64,000 bases of DNA from CANKHA01 sp963750965 (GCA_963750965.1 CAVVSK010000013.1:286861-350860); one strand, 5' to 3'. Counted from the first letter of the stretch, positions 26,561-35,888 are shown. Notes: a model not told the origin generated them from the sequence alone. A program made the numbers and translations.

Positions 26561-28255
26561 TTACTGCGCCAGGATCATCGCGAAGTAGCCGAAGATCGTG
26601 AGCAGCACGCCCGACACCGCATAGGCCACCGGGAAGCCGATCCACGGCACCGTGCTCTGGATCTCCACCGCCGCCTCGCGGCACGGGCCCGAGTGCGAAC
26701 GCGCACCCGCGACACCACCCATCAGCACCGCCGGGTTGATCTTGAAGAAGTGGTACCCGATGATCCAGGCGATGAACGGCGGGATCGTGCAGGCGATGAA
26801 ACCGACGATGAAGATCTTCAGCGCGATCGCGCCGGTCAGTTGTGCGAGCAGGCTGTTGCCGGCGTTGACGCCGACGATCGCCACGAACACCACCAGGCCG
26901 AGATCTTCCAGAATGTTGCGGGCGGCGTTCGGCGTATTGCCGAAGAAGCGAAGCCTGGACACGAGGGAAGAAACGATCACGCCTGACAGCAGGAGCCCGC
27001 CGGCATTGCCCAGGCCGACACTCGCACCGAAGGCCGGGAACTGGATGAGGCCGATCAGGAACCCGAGGATCATGCCCGCCGACAGAGTCAGCAGGTCCGT
27101 GGCGGTGCTCGGACGCGCTATACGGCCGAGTAGATTGCCGGCTTCCTTCACCGCACCCGCGAGACCGACCACCGTGAGGATGTCCCTCCTCTGCAGTTTG
27201 GTCTTGAGACCGACGGGGAACGGCACCCCGCTTCGCTCAAACTTGACGAGCTGCAACTGGCCGGCAAAGGGCGCGTCCCGGAAAGAAACCAGCTCGCGGT
27301 CCACCGCTTCCTTGTTGGTCACCAGGATTTCGGCTTGATCCAGCGGGATGTTCAAAGCTTTCTGATCCGCCACCTCCGTCCCGATCAGACCCATCTTGTC
27401 GGTCAGGCTTTCGATCTTTCCGCCGAGAGCGACGATGTCGCCCTTTTGCAGCACGGTGGCAGGATCGGCGCCCACCAATTCATTGTTCCTAACGACATTG
27501 ACAATACGATATTCGGGATGCGCGCTGCGGAAGGCTTCGATGCTTTGTCCGGCAGTCGAGGCATTTTCCAATTTATAAGCGCGCAACCCGAATGGACGAA
27601 AACCGGAAAGGCCGGCGCCTTCGACGTTATTCACGCCGAATTCTTCCTCGTACTTCTTTGCCGCCGCCTTTGCATCGATGCCCCACCACTTCGGCAGGTA
27701 CTTGACGATCAGGATGATGCCGACGGTTCCCCAGATATAGGTGATGCCGTAGGACAGCGCGATCATCGCCGAAACGGCTTCCGGCGTCGTTCCGGGCGGC
27801 AGTTCGATCACCGAGATCGCCTGCTCGGCCGAGCCGATGGCGGCTGACATGGTCTGCGAGCCGGCCAGGATGCCGCCGGCAGCGCCTGCCGGCAGGTCAA
27901 AGAGGACAGCGCCTGCCACGGACAATCCCAGACCTAGGAACGCGGTAACGACGGCAAGCAGAGTGAATTTGAGACCGTCGCCGCCGAGGCTGTTAATGAA
28001 GGAGGGTCCGACGCGCAGCCCGACGCCATACATGAACAGGTAGTAGAACAGGCTCTTGGCGAAGTTGTTGAGCTCGAGCTTGGCGCCGTAGGCGGAGCCC
28101 CAGACCGAGATGCCGCAGCCGATAACGATGGCCCCGGCCACCATGCCGAGCCCGTAACCCTTGACGTTGACGCGGCCGATCCAGACGGCCAATCCGACAA
28201 CTAAAAACAGCAACAAATAGGGATTTTTTTGCAGGAACGCGAAAAATGCTTGCAT
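26561..28255 (-). CDS. aspT: AspT-type aspartate:alanine antiporter family protein
   Basis: 564 residues, matching AspT (about 560). Layout: N-terminal helix bundle starting NPYLLLFLVVGLAVWIGRVN, a GGILAGSQTMSAAIGSAEQA segment, a large cytoplasmic loop (residues ~195-365) with two TrkA-C-like domains, then the second bundle with GGVAGARSHSGPC and an end GVLLTIFGYFAMIL. AspT exchanges L-aspartate for L-alanine and, with a cytoplasmic decarboxylase, generates a proton gradient. Here the divergent partner is an Orn/Lys/Arg-type decarboxylase, so the real substrate pair may be a basic amino acid and its amine; that is inference. The ~150-bp divergent region must hold both promoters. Confidence 0.85.
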   Translation of the reverse strand: MQAFFAFLQKNPYLLLFLVVGLAVWIGRVNVKGYGLGMVAGAIVIGCGISVWGSAYGAKLELNNFAKSLFYYLFMYGVGLRVGPSFINSLGGDGLKFTLLAVVTAFLGLGLSVAGAVLFDLPAGAAGGILAGSQTMSAAIGSAEQAISVIELPPGTTPEAVSAMIALSYGITYIWGTVGIILIVKYLPKWWGIDAKAAAKKYEEEFGVNNVEGAGLSGFRPFGLRAYKLENASTAGQSIEAFRSAHPEYRIVNVVRNNELVGADPATVLQKGDIVALGGKIESLTDKMGLIGTEVADQKALNIPLDQAEILVTNKEAVDRELVSFRDAPFAGQLQLVKFERSGVPFPVGLKTKLQRRDILTVVGLAGAVKEAGNLLGRIARPSTATDLLTLSAGMILGFLIGLIQFPAFGASVGLGNAGGLLLSGVIVSSLVSRLRFFGNTPNAARNILEDLGLVVFVAIVGVNAGNSLLAQLTGAIALKIFIVGFIACTIPPFIAWIIGYHFFKINPAVLMGGVAGARSHSGPCREAAVEIQSTVPWIGFPVAYAVSGVLLTIFGYFAMILAQ

Positions 28256-28409
28256 GACGTGGTGCCCCGCTGAGATCGACCTGTTTTTTCAGCTTACTTC
28301 ATTTTTTCAAGAGTGGCATTGCCCCTAGGGCCAATATAACCGCCCCAGCAGTTGATGTTTATTCGTTATTTGGATGGATGTTTTTCCTTCGGATAAGAGG
28401 AGTCGGCCA

Positions 28410-31121
28410 ATGACGAAGCCACGGATCGATCAGTTCTTCCTGATGCACTCAGCACGCTCCGATTCATGGCGTGCAGTGATGACAGCCGCCGATAGCTGGT
28501 CCGCCGGCAAAGGCGACAGAGCCGCCGTCGAGACAGCATTGAAAGATCTCGCAGTCCTCGAAGAATTTCATGCCTATCCGGGATTGCGCCTCATGCGGGC
28601 GCTCAACGATCGGATTGCCGCCAACGACGCTGCCGGCACCGCCCGGCTGGTGCGGCGAATTTCCGATGCGATCCTGACCAACTCCTACGCTCGCGAGTCC
28701 GAAGGCGAGATGCGGGACGATGAGCCCGACACACTTCCTGATCTCATGCCGAGCGTTATCGGCAGGTCAGAAAAGCATCTGCCGTATTTTGAGGTGCTCT
28801 TCATCAGTCCGCAGCCTTCCACGCGCTGGCCTGCGCTCGCCGCCGAAATCCGGCGGGTGCGTCGGCCGGAGGATTCATTCAACTACGAACCGGTTATTGT
28901 CGGCAGCTTCGAAGACGCAGTCTGCGCCATCATCGTAAACCCCCAGATCGCCGCCGTGGTCGTAGGTGAAGGCGTTCCGTTCCGCTCGAAACACGATGCG
29001 CCGGTGCTGCGAAGCGTGCTCGATCCGATCCTCGGACAAGCCGCTTCCGACGGATCAGCATTGCAGCTCGCCGCTGTGATCAATCACATCAGGCCCGAGC
29101 TGGATCTCTACGTAACGACCGACCGCGACGTCGAGAACCTTGCCGGAAACCCTGACGGGGACTGCGTGCGCCGTATTTTCTACGGCGTTGAGGAGCCACT
29201 GGAGATACACCTCAGCATCCTCGAAGGCGTCCAGGCGCGCGTCACGACTCCGTTCTTCGACAATCTGAAGAAATACGCCCAGCGCCCGATCGGAACATTC
29301 CATGCGCTGCCGATCGCGCGCGGCAAGTCCGTTTTCCGGTCTCAATGGATCAGGGACATGGGCGAGTTCTATGGCATCAACCTGTTCCTCGCCGAAAGCA
29401 GCGCCACGACCGGCGGCCTCGACAGCATGCTGGAGCCTACGGGCAACATCAAAAAGGCCCAGGAGGACTCCGCTCGAGCGTTCGGCGCGGATCATTGCTT
29501 CTTCGTGACGAACGGCACCTCGACCAGCAATAAAATGGTGGTGCAGGCGCTTGTCGCCCCCGGCGATATCGTTGTGGTCGACCGCAACTGCCACAAGTCC
29601 CACCACTACGGCATGGTGCTCGGTGGCGGCCAGCCGCTCTATGTCGAAGCCTTCCCGCTTACGGCTTACTCCATGTACGGGGCGGTATCGCTGAAGACGA
29701 TCAAGACGGCATTGCTCGCCCTGAAGGCTGAAGGCAGGCTCAATCGCCTGCGCATGCTCGACCTCACAAACTGCACCTTCGACGGGCATATGTACAACGT
29801 GCGTCGCGTCATGGAGGAATGCCTGGCGATCAAGCCGGATCTCATTTTCCTCTGGGATGAGGCGTGGTCTGGTTTTGCGCACTGGTCCCCGTTCTTGCGG
29901 CCCCGCACCGCGATGGGCGCCGCGGCAGCCCTCGAGGAATGGATGAAAGATCCGGCTTCGGTGAAGGCGTATGAGAAGCAGCAAGCCGAACTCGGCGACA
30001 AGCCATCGAACGATAAATTGATGGCCGCTCGACTCATCCCCGACCCGCGGAAGATGCGGCTGCGGGTTTATCAGACCAACTCCACGCACAAGTCGATGTC
30101 GGCCATCCGCCAGGGATCGATGATTCTCGTGAAGGACGTCGACTATGCATCGGTGGCCAGCCAGTTCCGCGAGGCTGTTATGACCCATGCCTCGACAAGC
30201 CCCAATCAGCAACTGATCGCCGGCCTCGAAATTGCCCGGCGGCAGATGGACCTTGAGGGATACGGACTTGTGATGAACGCAATATCCATCGCGCTGAAAA
30301 TACGGATGGCCGTGAACCGCCATCCGCTGATTTCGAAATATTTCAAGATTCTCGGCGCCGACGAGATAATTCCCAAGGAGTATCGCCAGTCCGGCTTCAC
30401 TGACTACCTGAGCGAGGGCGTCACCTGGGGCGACATTGTAAAGGCGATGCGGGAAGACGAGTTCTACCTCGATCCGACACGGATGACGCTCGTGTGCGGA
30501 AAGGCAGGCTTCGACGGAACGCAGCTCAAGGGCATTCTCGCGAACAAATACAACATCCAGGTCAACAAGACGTCGCGAAATTCCGTTCTGATCCAGTCGA
30601 ATATCAACAACACGCGCAGCGACGTCGCCCTGCTTGTTCGCGTGCTGGTCGAAATCTGCAACGATGTCGAAAACAACCTCAGGAATGGTGGCGAAGGCGG
30701 CCAAAAGGCTTTTGCTGCCAGGGTGAAGAGCCTGATGGAAGACGTGCCAGACCTTCCCAACTTCAGCAGATTCCACAAGGCGTTCCGCGGAGACGCGGGT
30801 GACAAGACGCCTGAGGGAGACATGCGCACGGCGTTCTTCGGCGCCTACGACGAGACTGGTTGCGAGTACATTCCGCTCAATAGCGCCGAGATCAACAAGC
30901 GGCTGAAGGATGGGCCTGAATTGGTATCAGCCAATTTCGTCATCCCCTATCCGCCGGGCTTCCCGATCATGGTGCCCGGTCAGGTTCTGACCCAGGAGAC
31001 GATCGATTTCATGCGCAAGCTCGACGTGAAGGAGATCCACGGCTACGAGGCCGCGAGAGGTCTCAAGCTCCTGCGACCTGACCGGCTGGCGAAGGGGATC
31101 GACAAGAAAAAGGCTGCATAG
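28410..31121 (+). CDS. Orn/Lys/Arg decarboxylase-family PLP enzyme (biodegradative type)
   Basis: 903 residues from ATG 28410 (GAGGAG upstream); an ATG at 28374 would add 12. An N-terminal wing/receiver-like region (to ~280) precedes the PLP fold-type I core: SATTGGLDSMLEPTGNIKKA, FVTNGTSTSNKMVVQALVAP, the PLP-aspartate strand LIFLWDEAWSGFAHWSP and STHKSMSAIRQGSMI, with the Schiff-base lysine at residue 561. The C-terminal domain shows FVIPYPPGFPIMVPGQ. This is the large inducible decarboxylase class used for acid resistance; arginine, lysine and ornithine are all possible. It is longer than E. coli AdiA/CadA (~715-755). It is divergent from aspT. Confidence 0.88.
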   Translation: MTKPRIDQFFLMHSARSDSWRAVMTAADSWSAGKGDRAAVETALKDLAVLEEFHAYPGLRLMRALNDRIAANDAAGTARLVRRISDAILTNSYARESEGEMRDDEPDTLPDLMPSVIGRSEKHLPYFEVLFISPQPSTRWPALAAEIRRVRRPEDSFNYEPVIVGSFEDAVCAIIVNPQIAAVVVGEGVPFRSKHDAPVLRSVLDPILGQAASDGSALQLAAVINHIRPELDLYVTTDRDVENLAGNPDGDCVRRIFYGVEEPLEIHLSILEGVQARVTTPFFDNLKKYAQRPIGTFHALPIARGKSVFRSQWIRDMGEFYGINLFLAESSATTGGLDSMLEPTGNIKKAQEDSARAFGADHCFFVTNGTSTSNKMVVQALVAPGDIVVVDRNCHKSHHYGMVLGGGQPLYVEAFPLTAYSMYGAVSLKTIKTALLALKAEGRLNRLRMLDLTNCTFDGHMYNVRRVMEECLAIKPDLIFLWDEAWSGFAHWSPFLRPRTAMGAAAALEEWMKDPASVKAYEKQQAELGDKPSNDKLMAARLIPDPRKMRLRVYQTNSTHKSMSAIRQGSMILVKDVDYASVASQFREAVMTHASTSPNQQLIAGLEIARRQMDLEGYGLVMNAISIALKIRMAVNRHPLISKYFKILGADEIIPKEYRQSGFTDYLSEGVTWGDIVKAMREDEFYLDPTRMTLVCGKAGFDGTQLKGILANKYNIQVNKTSRNSVLIQSNINNTRSDVALLVRVLVEICNDVENNLRNGGEGGQKAFAARVKSLMEDVPDLPNFSRFHKAFRGDAGDKTPEGDMRTAFFGAYDETGCEYIPLNSAEINKRLKDGPELVSANFVIPYPPGFPIMVPGQVLTQETIDFMRKLDVKEIHGYEAARGLKLLRPDRLAKGIDKKKAA

Positions 31122-31147
31122 TCGAACCGACGACGGCGGAAGGCCAC

Positions 31148-31258
31148 GGCTAAAGGATGGGCCGGAGTTGGTTTCAGCCAATTTCGTAGTCCCCTACCCG
31201 CCGGGCCTTCCGATCATGGTGCCCGGTCAGGTTCTGACCCAGGAGACGATCGATTTCA
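31148..31258 (+). pseudogene. Relic of a second decarboxylase 3' end
   Basis: These 111 bases repeat 30901-31011 inside the decarboxylase gene with about 10 mismatches, mostly at third codon positions, covering the KDGPELVSANF to MVPGQVLTQETIDF region. The copy starts 27 nt after the intact gene's stop and ends abruptly. It is a diverged paralogue fragment and not a fresh tandem duplication, so a second decarboxylase gene was probably deleted here or recombined with the first. Confidence 0.75.
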
Positions 31259-31309
31259 GGCGATGCGGAAGGCCCATGGATCTGAACCGACTAGAAAAGC
31301 GGACCGCTT

Positions 31310-31747
31310 TTGCTCATCTATGTGATTTTCTTCGTCGTTGAAATTGCCGGAATGATCCTCATCCTCTGGGATGGGATTCCGATCTTCCGGCAATTGATCC
31401 AATTTCAACAGATCACGACGGGGCGAGACCAAATTATCCTGTTGATTGCTGTTGCCTTCGTCCAATTCACATATTGGGAACGCCTGCGGCATAATCCGCC
31501 GTTCGATTTGCCCCAGCAGCAACTGGTCGCGCATATCATCCTTTTTATTAGCCGCCTGAGCTTCATCTTCGCAAGCTCGATCTTCTCGTTCGTTGTTTAC
31601 CGATATTCGGACGTGTTTGAGCTCAGTTTCGACCGCTCGTTGCTAATGATGGCCGTCTTGTTCTCGGTCTTCTGCTTTACTCGGCATCTTGAAAAAATCG
31701 GTAACCTCATGCTGACTGGGCGTCGGGTGTCCCGGCCGAAGGCATAG
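31310..31747 (+). CDS. Hypothetical membrane protein
   Basis: About 145 residues with three to four hydrophobic helices: LIYVIFFVVEIAGMILILWD, DQIILLIAVAFVQFTYWERL, IILFISRLSFIFASSIFSFV and LMMAVLFSVFCFTRHLEKIG. The start is uncertain: TTG 31310 is the first usable codon and no ATG fits. I recognise no family. It lies 20 nt before marC on the same strand, so co-transcription is likely. The strong hydrophobic pattern and lack of stops support a real gene. Confidence 0.6.
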   Translation: MLIYVIFFVVEIAGMILILWDGIPIFRQLIQFQQITTGRDQIILLIAVAFVQFTYWERLRHNPPFDLPQQQLVAHIILFISRLSFIFASSIFSFVVYRYSDVFELSFDRSLLMMAVLFSVFCFTRHLEKIGNLMLTGRRVSRPKA

Positions 31748-31767
31748 CCAGGAACAACGGGCCTTGA

Positions 31768-32457
31768 ATGAACATCGCCATAAACACCTTCCTTCTGGTT
31801 CTCGCGGCGATTTTTCCGGTGGTAAACCCACCCGGATCGGCACTCGTTTTCCTGGGGCTGACGCGCGGTACCGCACCCGACATTCTCCGCGCCCTTGCGC
31901 AGCGCGTAGCGATAAACTCGTTCATCGTGCTCGTGTGCTCATTTTTGTTGGGCGCCGTCATCCTCGAGTTCTACGGGATTTCTATTCCAGTTCTTCGCGT
32001 TGCCGGCGGACTTATCATTGCCGTCTCCGGGTGGAAGCTTCTCAACGAAGGCAGCCACAAGGACATAAAGCCAGAAGATGGAGGAGAGCTGCGAACAAAT
32101 CCGTTTAGCCTGGCTTTCTATCCACTGACACTGCCGCTCACCACGGGGCCGGGAACTATCGCGGTAGTGATCAGTCTTGGGCTTTCAAAAGCTTCCTATA
32201 AGAATTCCGCGGACGAGGTTATATTTGTTGTAGCCGGTCTAGGCGCCATAGCGGTAATCGCCGTTACCATCTTTCTATGTTTTGCCTACGCTAATCGCTT
32301 GCGACGGTTGCTCGGCCAAGGAGGAACCGACATCGCCGTGCGACTATCCGCTTTCATTTTGTTCTGCCTTGGTGTGCAGATATTGTGGTCTGGCGCAAGC
32401 GAATTGCTGAGGTCGGTTATTCACACCGGGTCTCCGGCTGTTGCTCCTGTGATATAA
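31768..32457 (+). CDS. MarC-family (UPF0056) integral membrane protein
   Basis: 229 residues and six predicted helices. The family opening is seen: TFLLVLAAIFPVVNPPGSAL, followed by FLGLTRG and AGGLIIAVSGWKLLNEG; FYPLTLPLTTGPGTIAVVIS is the second conserved PxTxGPG-type loop. MarC was once tied to multiple antibiotic resistance, but that link is not supported, and related proteins transport neutral amino acids or are of unknown function. It has no neighbouring marRAB-type regulator. Confidence 0.9.
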   Translation: MNIAINTFLLVLAAIFPVVNPPGSALVFLGLTRGTAPDILRALAQRVAINSFIVLVCSFLLGAVILEFYGISIPVLRVAGGLIIAVSGWKLLNEGSHKDIKPEDGGELRTNPFSLAFYPLTLPLTTGPGTIAVVISLGLSKASYKNSADEVIFVVAGLGAIAVIAVTIFLCFAYANRLRRLLGQGGTDIAVRLSAFILFCLGVQILWSGASELLRSVIHTGSPAVAPVI

Positions 32458-32565
32458 GCAGAATTGCCCCGCAGTCCGCCGTCAGCGGCACGCCCGGGTT
32501 AAAAGTGATTTCGGACTTCGGAAGTCGGGTCAACGGAATGCGAAAGGTCGTTTCTAGGGGGGCTC

Positions 32566-33660
32566 ATGAATCCGTTGCTTAAAGAAATCCGTCACAATCC
32601 ACTGCTCTGGCTGCTGGTCTTCGTGCCCGTGCTGTTCGCCGCTGAGTGGCTCAAGCCAGAAGCGCACACGCTGCTTTTTGTGCTGTCCGTCCTGGCCATC
32701 GTGCCATTGGCCGCGTTGCTGAGTCACGCCACCGAATCCGTAGCGGCGAAGACGGGCGATACGATCGGTGGCCTGCTCAACGCCACGCTCGGAAACTTGA
32801 CCGAACTTATCATTGCGCTGGCTGCTTTGAACGCCGGGCAATACGCGCTGGTGAAGGCATCCATCGCCGGGGTGATCGTGACCAACTCGTTGTTCATGTT
32901 GGGCGCCTCGTTTCTGCTCGGCGGACTCAAGCACCGTGTCCAGGAATACAACCGCGGCAACGCGCGTCTGCAGGCGGGATTGCTCTTTCTGGCTACGATC
33001 GCATTGCTAGTTCCCTCGGCCATCTCTGTAGCCGATTCCACGGCTGGGTCAGAATTCATTGCGACGTTAAGCGTGAGTCTGTCTGTGCTGCTCATCGTCG
33101 CCTACGGATTGGGCCTGTTGTTCTCACTCAAGACACATCGCGAATTCTTCGGTGGCGCGGAACACGCGGAAACCGGCGAAGCGCAGTGGCCATTGAGCTT
33201 GGCCCTGGGCACGCTGGCCGGCGTCACAGTACTGGTGGCGATGGTAAGCCACGCGTTCGTCGAATCGGTGCAGCAGGCGTCGGTGGCGCTCGGGATGACT
33301 CCTGCGTTCGTGGGTTTCATCGTCGTGGCGCTGGTGGGCGGTGCGGCGGAGATGGCCTCGGCGTTTTCCGGCGCGCGCAAAAACCGGCTGGACCTGAGCG
33401 TGGGCATCGCGCTGGGGAGCGCGGCCCAAATCGCGCTCTTCGTTGCCCCAGTGCTTGTGCTGCTTAGCTACGTCATTGGCCCGACGCCGATGAACCTGCA
33501 ATTCTGGCCGGGCGCGGTGGTCATGATGCTCATCGCCACCATGACTGCGTCCCTGGTGACCAGTAGCGGGCGCTCGGCGTGGTTTGTCGGCGTGCTCGTC
33601 CTGATGGTGTACCTGGTTTTCGCGATGACGCTTTATCTGTTGCCACCCAGGGTTCAGTGA
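32566..33660 (+). CDS. Ca2+/H+ antiporter (CaCA superfamily, CAX/ChaA type)
   Basis: 364 residues, eleven hydrophobic segments. The two inverted alpha-repeat motifs are visible: GGLLNATLGNLTELIIALAA in the first half and GFIVVALVGGAAEMASAFSG in the second, each with the conserved Glu that binds the cation. The protein exports Ca2+ (or Na+/K+ in ChaA-like members) in exchange for protons. GGGGGGCTC lies before ATG 32566. It is followed by a small potassium-type channel 27 nt downstream, so the two may form an ion-homeostasis unit. Confidence 0.9.
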   Translation: MNPLLKEIRHNPLLWLLVFVPVLFAAEWLKPEAHTLLFVLSVLAIVPLAALLSHATESVAAKTGDTIGGLLNATLGNLTELIIALAALNAGQYALVKASIAGVIVTNSLFMLGASFLLGGLKHRVQEYNRGNARLQAGLLFLATIALLVPSAISVADSTAGSEFIATLSVSLSVLLIVAYGLGLLFSLKTHREFFGGAEHAETGEAQWPLSLALGTLAGVTVLVAMVSHAFVESVQQASVALGMTPAFVGFIVVALVGGAAEMASAFSGARKNRLDLSVGIALGSAAQIALFVAPVLVLLSYVIGPTPMNLQFWPGAVVMMLIATMTASLVTSSGRSAWFVGVLVLMVYLVFAMTLYLLPPRVQ

Positions 33661-33687
33661 GGTTCATCCATCGCCGGAGCCATCTGC

Positions 33688-34140
33688 ATGTTGCGCCAAA
33701 TTCTCGTAGGTGCCGCCGTCAGTGTTTGCAACATTGCAATCCATGCATTTTTGATGGCGGCTGTATTATGGGCGGCGCGCATCGCGGGTGAGGGTGCAAC
33801 GTTGCGTCAGTCGCTTCGACTGATCGCCGTCATGATTGCGACCGTTTCAGTCTTGATGGCCGCGCATGTTGCCGAAGTGCTCGTTTGGTCATTGGCTTAC
33901 ACAATCGTCGGTGTTGCACCTCCCGGCACTGGTCTCATTTATTTTGCCTTTGTAAATTACACAACGCTCGGTTACGGCGACGTGACTCCGTTGGAGCGCT
34001 GGCAATTGCTTGGGCCAATGACCGCGATGAACGGCGTGCTGATGTTTGGTTGGTCAACTGCGGTAATTTTTGAAGTGTTGCGGGAGACAATGACCATCCG
34101 AGCAGAGAGGCAAAGAGAGAGACCCGGGTGGCCTGGGTAA
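33688..34140 (+). CDS. Two-helix ion channel (Ion_trans_2 type, K+ selectivity filter)
   Basis: 150 residues. The pore segment FVNYTTLGYGDVTPLERWQL contains the TxGYGD potassium-selectivity signature, with membrane helices before (residues ~5-30 and ~45-75) and after (PMTAMNGVLMFGWSTAVIFE). The chain ends in a charged tail (RETMTIRAERQRERPGW) without an RCK/TrkA domain, so gating is not evident. A bacterial K+ channel of minimal size. It is co-directional with and close to the Ca2+/H+ antiporter. Confidence 0.85.
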   Translation: MLRQILVGAAVSVCNIAIHAFLMAAVLWAARIAGEGATLRQSLRLIAVMIATVSVLMAAHVAEVLVWSLAYTIVGVAPPGTGLIYFAFVNYTTLGYGDVTPLERWQLLGPMTAMNGVLMFGWSTAVIFEVLRETMTIRAERQRERPGWPG

Positions 34141-34279
34141 TGCGACGGGCGCCGGTGCAGCTCGATCGGCCGGGCCTTTGCTAGGGTGTGCATCCTTTTC
34201 TTCTCCAGTGCTCGTATCCGGAACATTGGATGGAGGCTGGGAAAAAGGTTCCCGGATCGGAACGTTTCCGCAGGGGTAA

Positions 34280-34297
34280 CATCCAATGCATTGGATG
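34280..34297. promoter_or_regulatory. 18-bp perfect palindrome upstream of the Rieske-FAD reductase
   Basis: CATCCAATGCATTGGATG is its own reverse complement. It lies 37 nt before the reductase ATG. A half-site CATTGGATG recurs at 34224-34232, 47 nt before the end of the first arm. This is the form of an operator for a dimeric repressor or activator. No regulator gene is adjacent. Confidence 0.6.
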
Positions 34298-34334
34298 CTG
34301 GCGGACGGATACCGCAGAAAGTTGGAGAACAAGC

Positions 34335-35864
34335 ATGGCGCAGGACGCAGCAAAACCGACCGGCCCTGACTTTGCGCAGGGGATCGAGCTCGGCGTGCTT
34401 GCCGACGGCGGGATGCTGGCCGGCCATGTCGGCGACGAGGAGGTTGTGTTGGTGCGGCAAGGCACGGAGATCTTTGCCGTGGGCGCGCACTGCACGCACT
34501 ACCACGCGCCGCTCGCCGACGGCATCGTGACCGGCAACCTCATACGCTGTCCGTGGCATCACGCCTGCTTCGATTTTCGGACCGGCGAGGCTGTGCGGGC
34601 TCCGGCCTTGAGTCCGCTCGACTGCTGGTCGGTGGAAGAGCGCGGCGGCAAGATCTTCGTGCGCGAAAAGAAAGAGCAGCCGAAAGTCCGCGAGCGCCGC
34701 CCGGGCGCGGCGCCGGAAAAGATCGTGATCATTGGAGGCGGAGCGGCAGGTTTCGCCGCCGCCGAGATGCTCCGCCGCGAGCAATATGGCGGCAGCATTG
34801 TCATGCTCAGCAACGACGACGCCGCTCCCGTCGACCGGCCCAATCTCTCCAAGGATTATCTCGCCGGCACCGCGCCCGAGGACTGGGTCCCGCTGCGTCC
34901 GGAGAGATTTTACGCCGACAATGGCATCGACCTGCGACTGAAGACGCATGCGGCCGGCGTCGATCCGCGCGCGCGCGAGGTCGCGCTTGCCGATGGCAGC
35001 AGGATTGCCTTCGACCGCTTGCTGCTGGCGACTGGCGCCGAGCCGGTGAAATTGCCGATCCCGGGCGCCGACGCCGCGCATGTTTACACCCTCCGCACGC
35101 TGGCCGATTGCCGCGCGATCATCGCGCGGGCGAAGGAAGCGCGCCGGATGGTTGTGATCGGGGCGAGCTTCATCGGGCTCGAAGTCGCCGCCGCTTTACG
35201 CAACCGCGACATCGAGGTTCATGTGGTGGCACCTGAGGCGCGGCCGATGGAGCGCATTCTCGGGCCGCAGATGGGAGATTTTATCCGCTCGCTGCACGAG
35301 GAGCATGGCGTCATCTTCCATCTCGGCGAAACCGCGGCTGGGATCGAAAGCGACAAGGTCCGGCTCAAGAGCGGAGGCCTATTGCAGGCCGACATGGTCG
35401 TAGTCGGCGTCGGGGTGCGGCCACGTCTTGAGTTGGCGGAGAGCGCCGGCCTCGCGCTCGATCGCGGCGTCACGGTGAACAGCTATCTGGAGACCAGCGT
35501 GCCCGGCATTTTCGCGGCCGGCGATATTGCGCGCTGGCCCGACCCGCATAGCGGCGAAAACATCCGCGTCGAGCATTGGGTGGTCGCCGAGCGGCAGGGG
35601 CAAAAAGCGGCGCGCAATATGCTCGGTTACGGGGAGAAATTCACCGACGTGCCGTTCTTCTGGAGCCAGCATTACGACGTGCCGATCAACTATGTTGGCC
35701 ACGCGGAAAAATGGGACGAGCTTGCCATCGAGGGCGACATCGCAGGCAAGGACTGCGTGCTTCGCTTCAAGCGCAACGGCCGTGTCCTGGCGGTTGCGTC
35801 GATCTTCCGCGATGTCGAGAACCTGCAAGCGGAAGTCGCGATGGAGAAGGCGGCGGCTGGCTAG
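34335..35864 (+). CDS. Rieske-FAD pyridine-nucleotide reductase (AIFM3/NirD-fused type)
   Basis: 509 residues. An N-terminal Rieske [2Fe-2S] domain has both ligand pairs: HCTHYHAPL (residues ~54-62) and RCPWHHACFDF (~73-83). An FAD-binding domain follows with IIGGGAAGFAAAEMLRRE, a second dinucleotide fold with VVIGASFIGLEVAAALR, the GVGVRPRLELAESAGLAL segment and the FAD-contact FAAGDIARWP. Proteins of this layout transfer electrons from NAD(P)H to partner oxygenases or act in redox stress. ATG 34335 starts at the family N-terminus; an earlier start at 34188 is not supported. The 18-bp palindrome upstream suggests regulated expression. No oxygenase gene adjoins it. Confidence 0.88.
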   Translation: MAQDAAKPTGPDFAQGIELGVLADGGMLAGHVGDEEVVLVRQGTEIFAVGAHCTHYHAPLADGIVTGNLIRCPWHHACFDFRTGEAVRAPALSPLDCWSVEERGGKIFVREKKEQPKVRERRPGAAPEKIVIIGGGAAGFAAAEMLRREQYGGSIVMLSNDDAAPVDRPNLSKDYLAGTAPEDWVPLRPERFYADNGIDLRLKTHAAGVDPRAREVALADGSRIAFDRLLLATGAEPVKLPIPGADAAHVYTLRTLADCRAIIARAKEARRMVVIGASFIGLEVAAALRNRDIEVHVVAPEARPMERILGPQMGDFIRSLHEEHGVIFHLGETAAGIESDKVRLKSGGLLQADMVVVGVGVRPRLELAESAGLALDRGVTVNSYLETSVPGIFAAGDIARWPDPHSGENIRVEHWVVAERQGQKAARNMLGYGEKFTDVPFFWSQHYDVPINYVGHAEKWDELAIEGDIAGKDCVLRFKRNGRVLAVASIFRDVENLQAEVAMEKAAAG

Positions 35865-35888
35865 CGGGCCGAGTTAGCGTCCTCCAAA

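Noticed and set aside
29055..30776. 573-codon reverse-strand frame inside the decarboxylase gene
   Set aside because: Antisense shadow of a long GC-rich gene; the forward gene has complete PLP-enzyme motifs.
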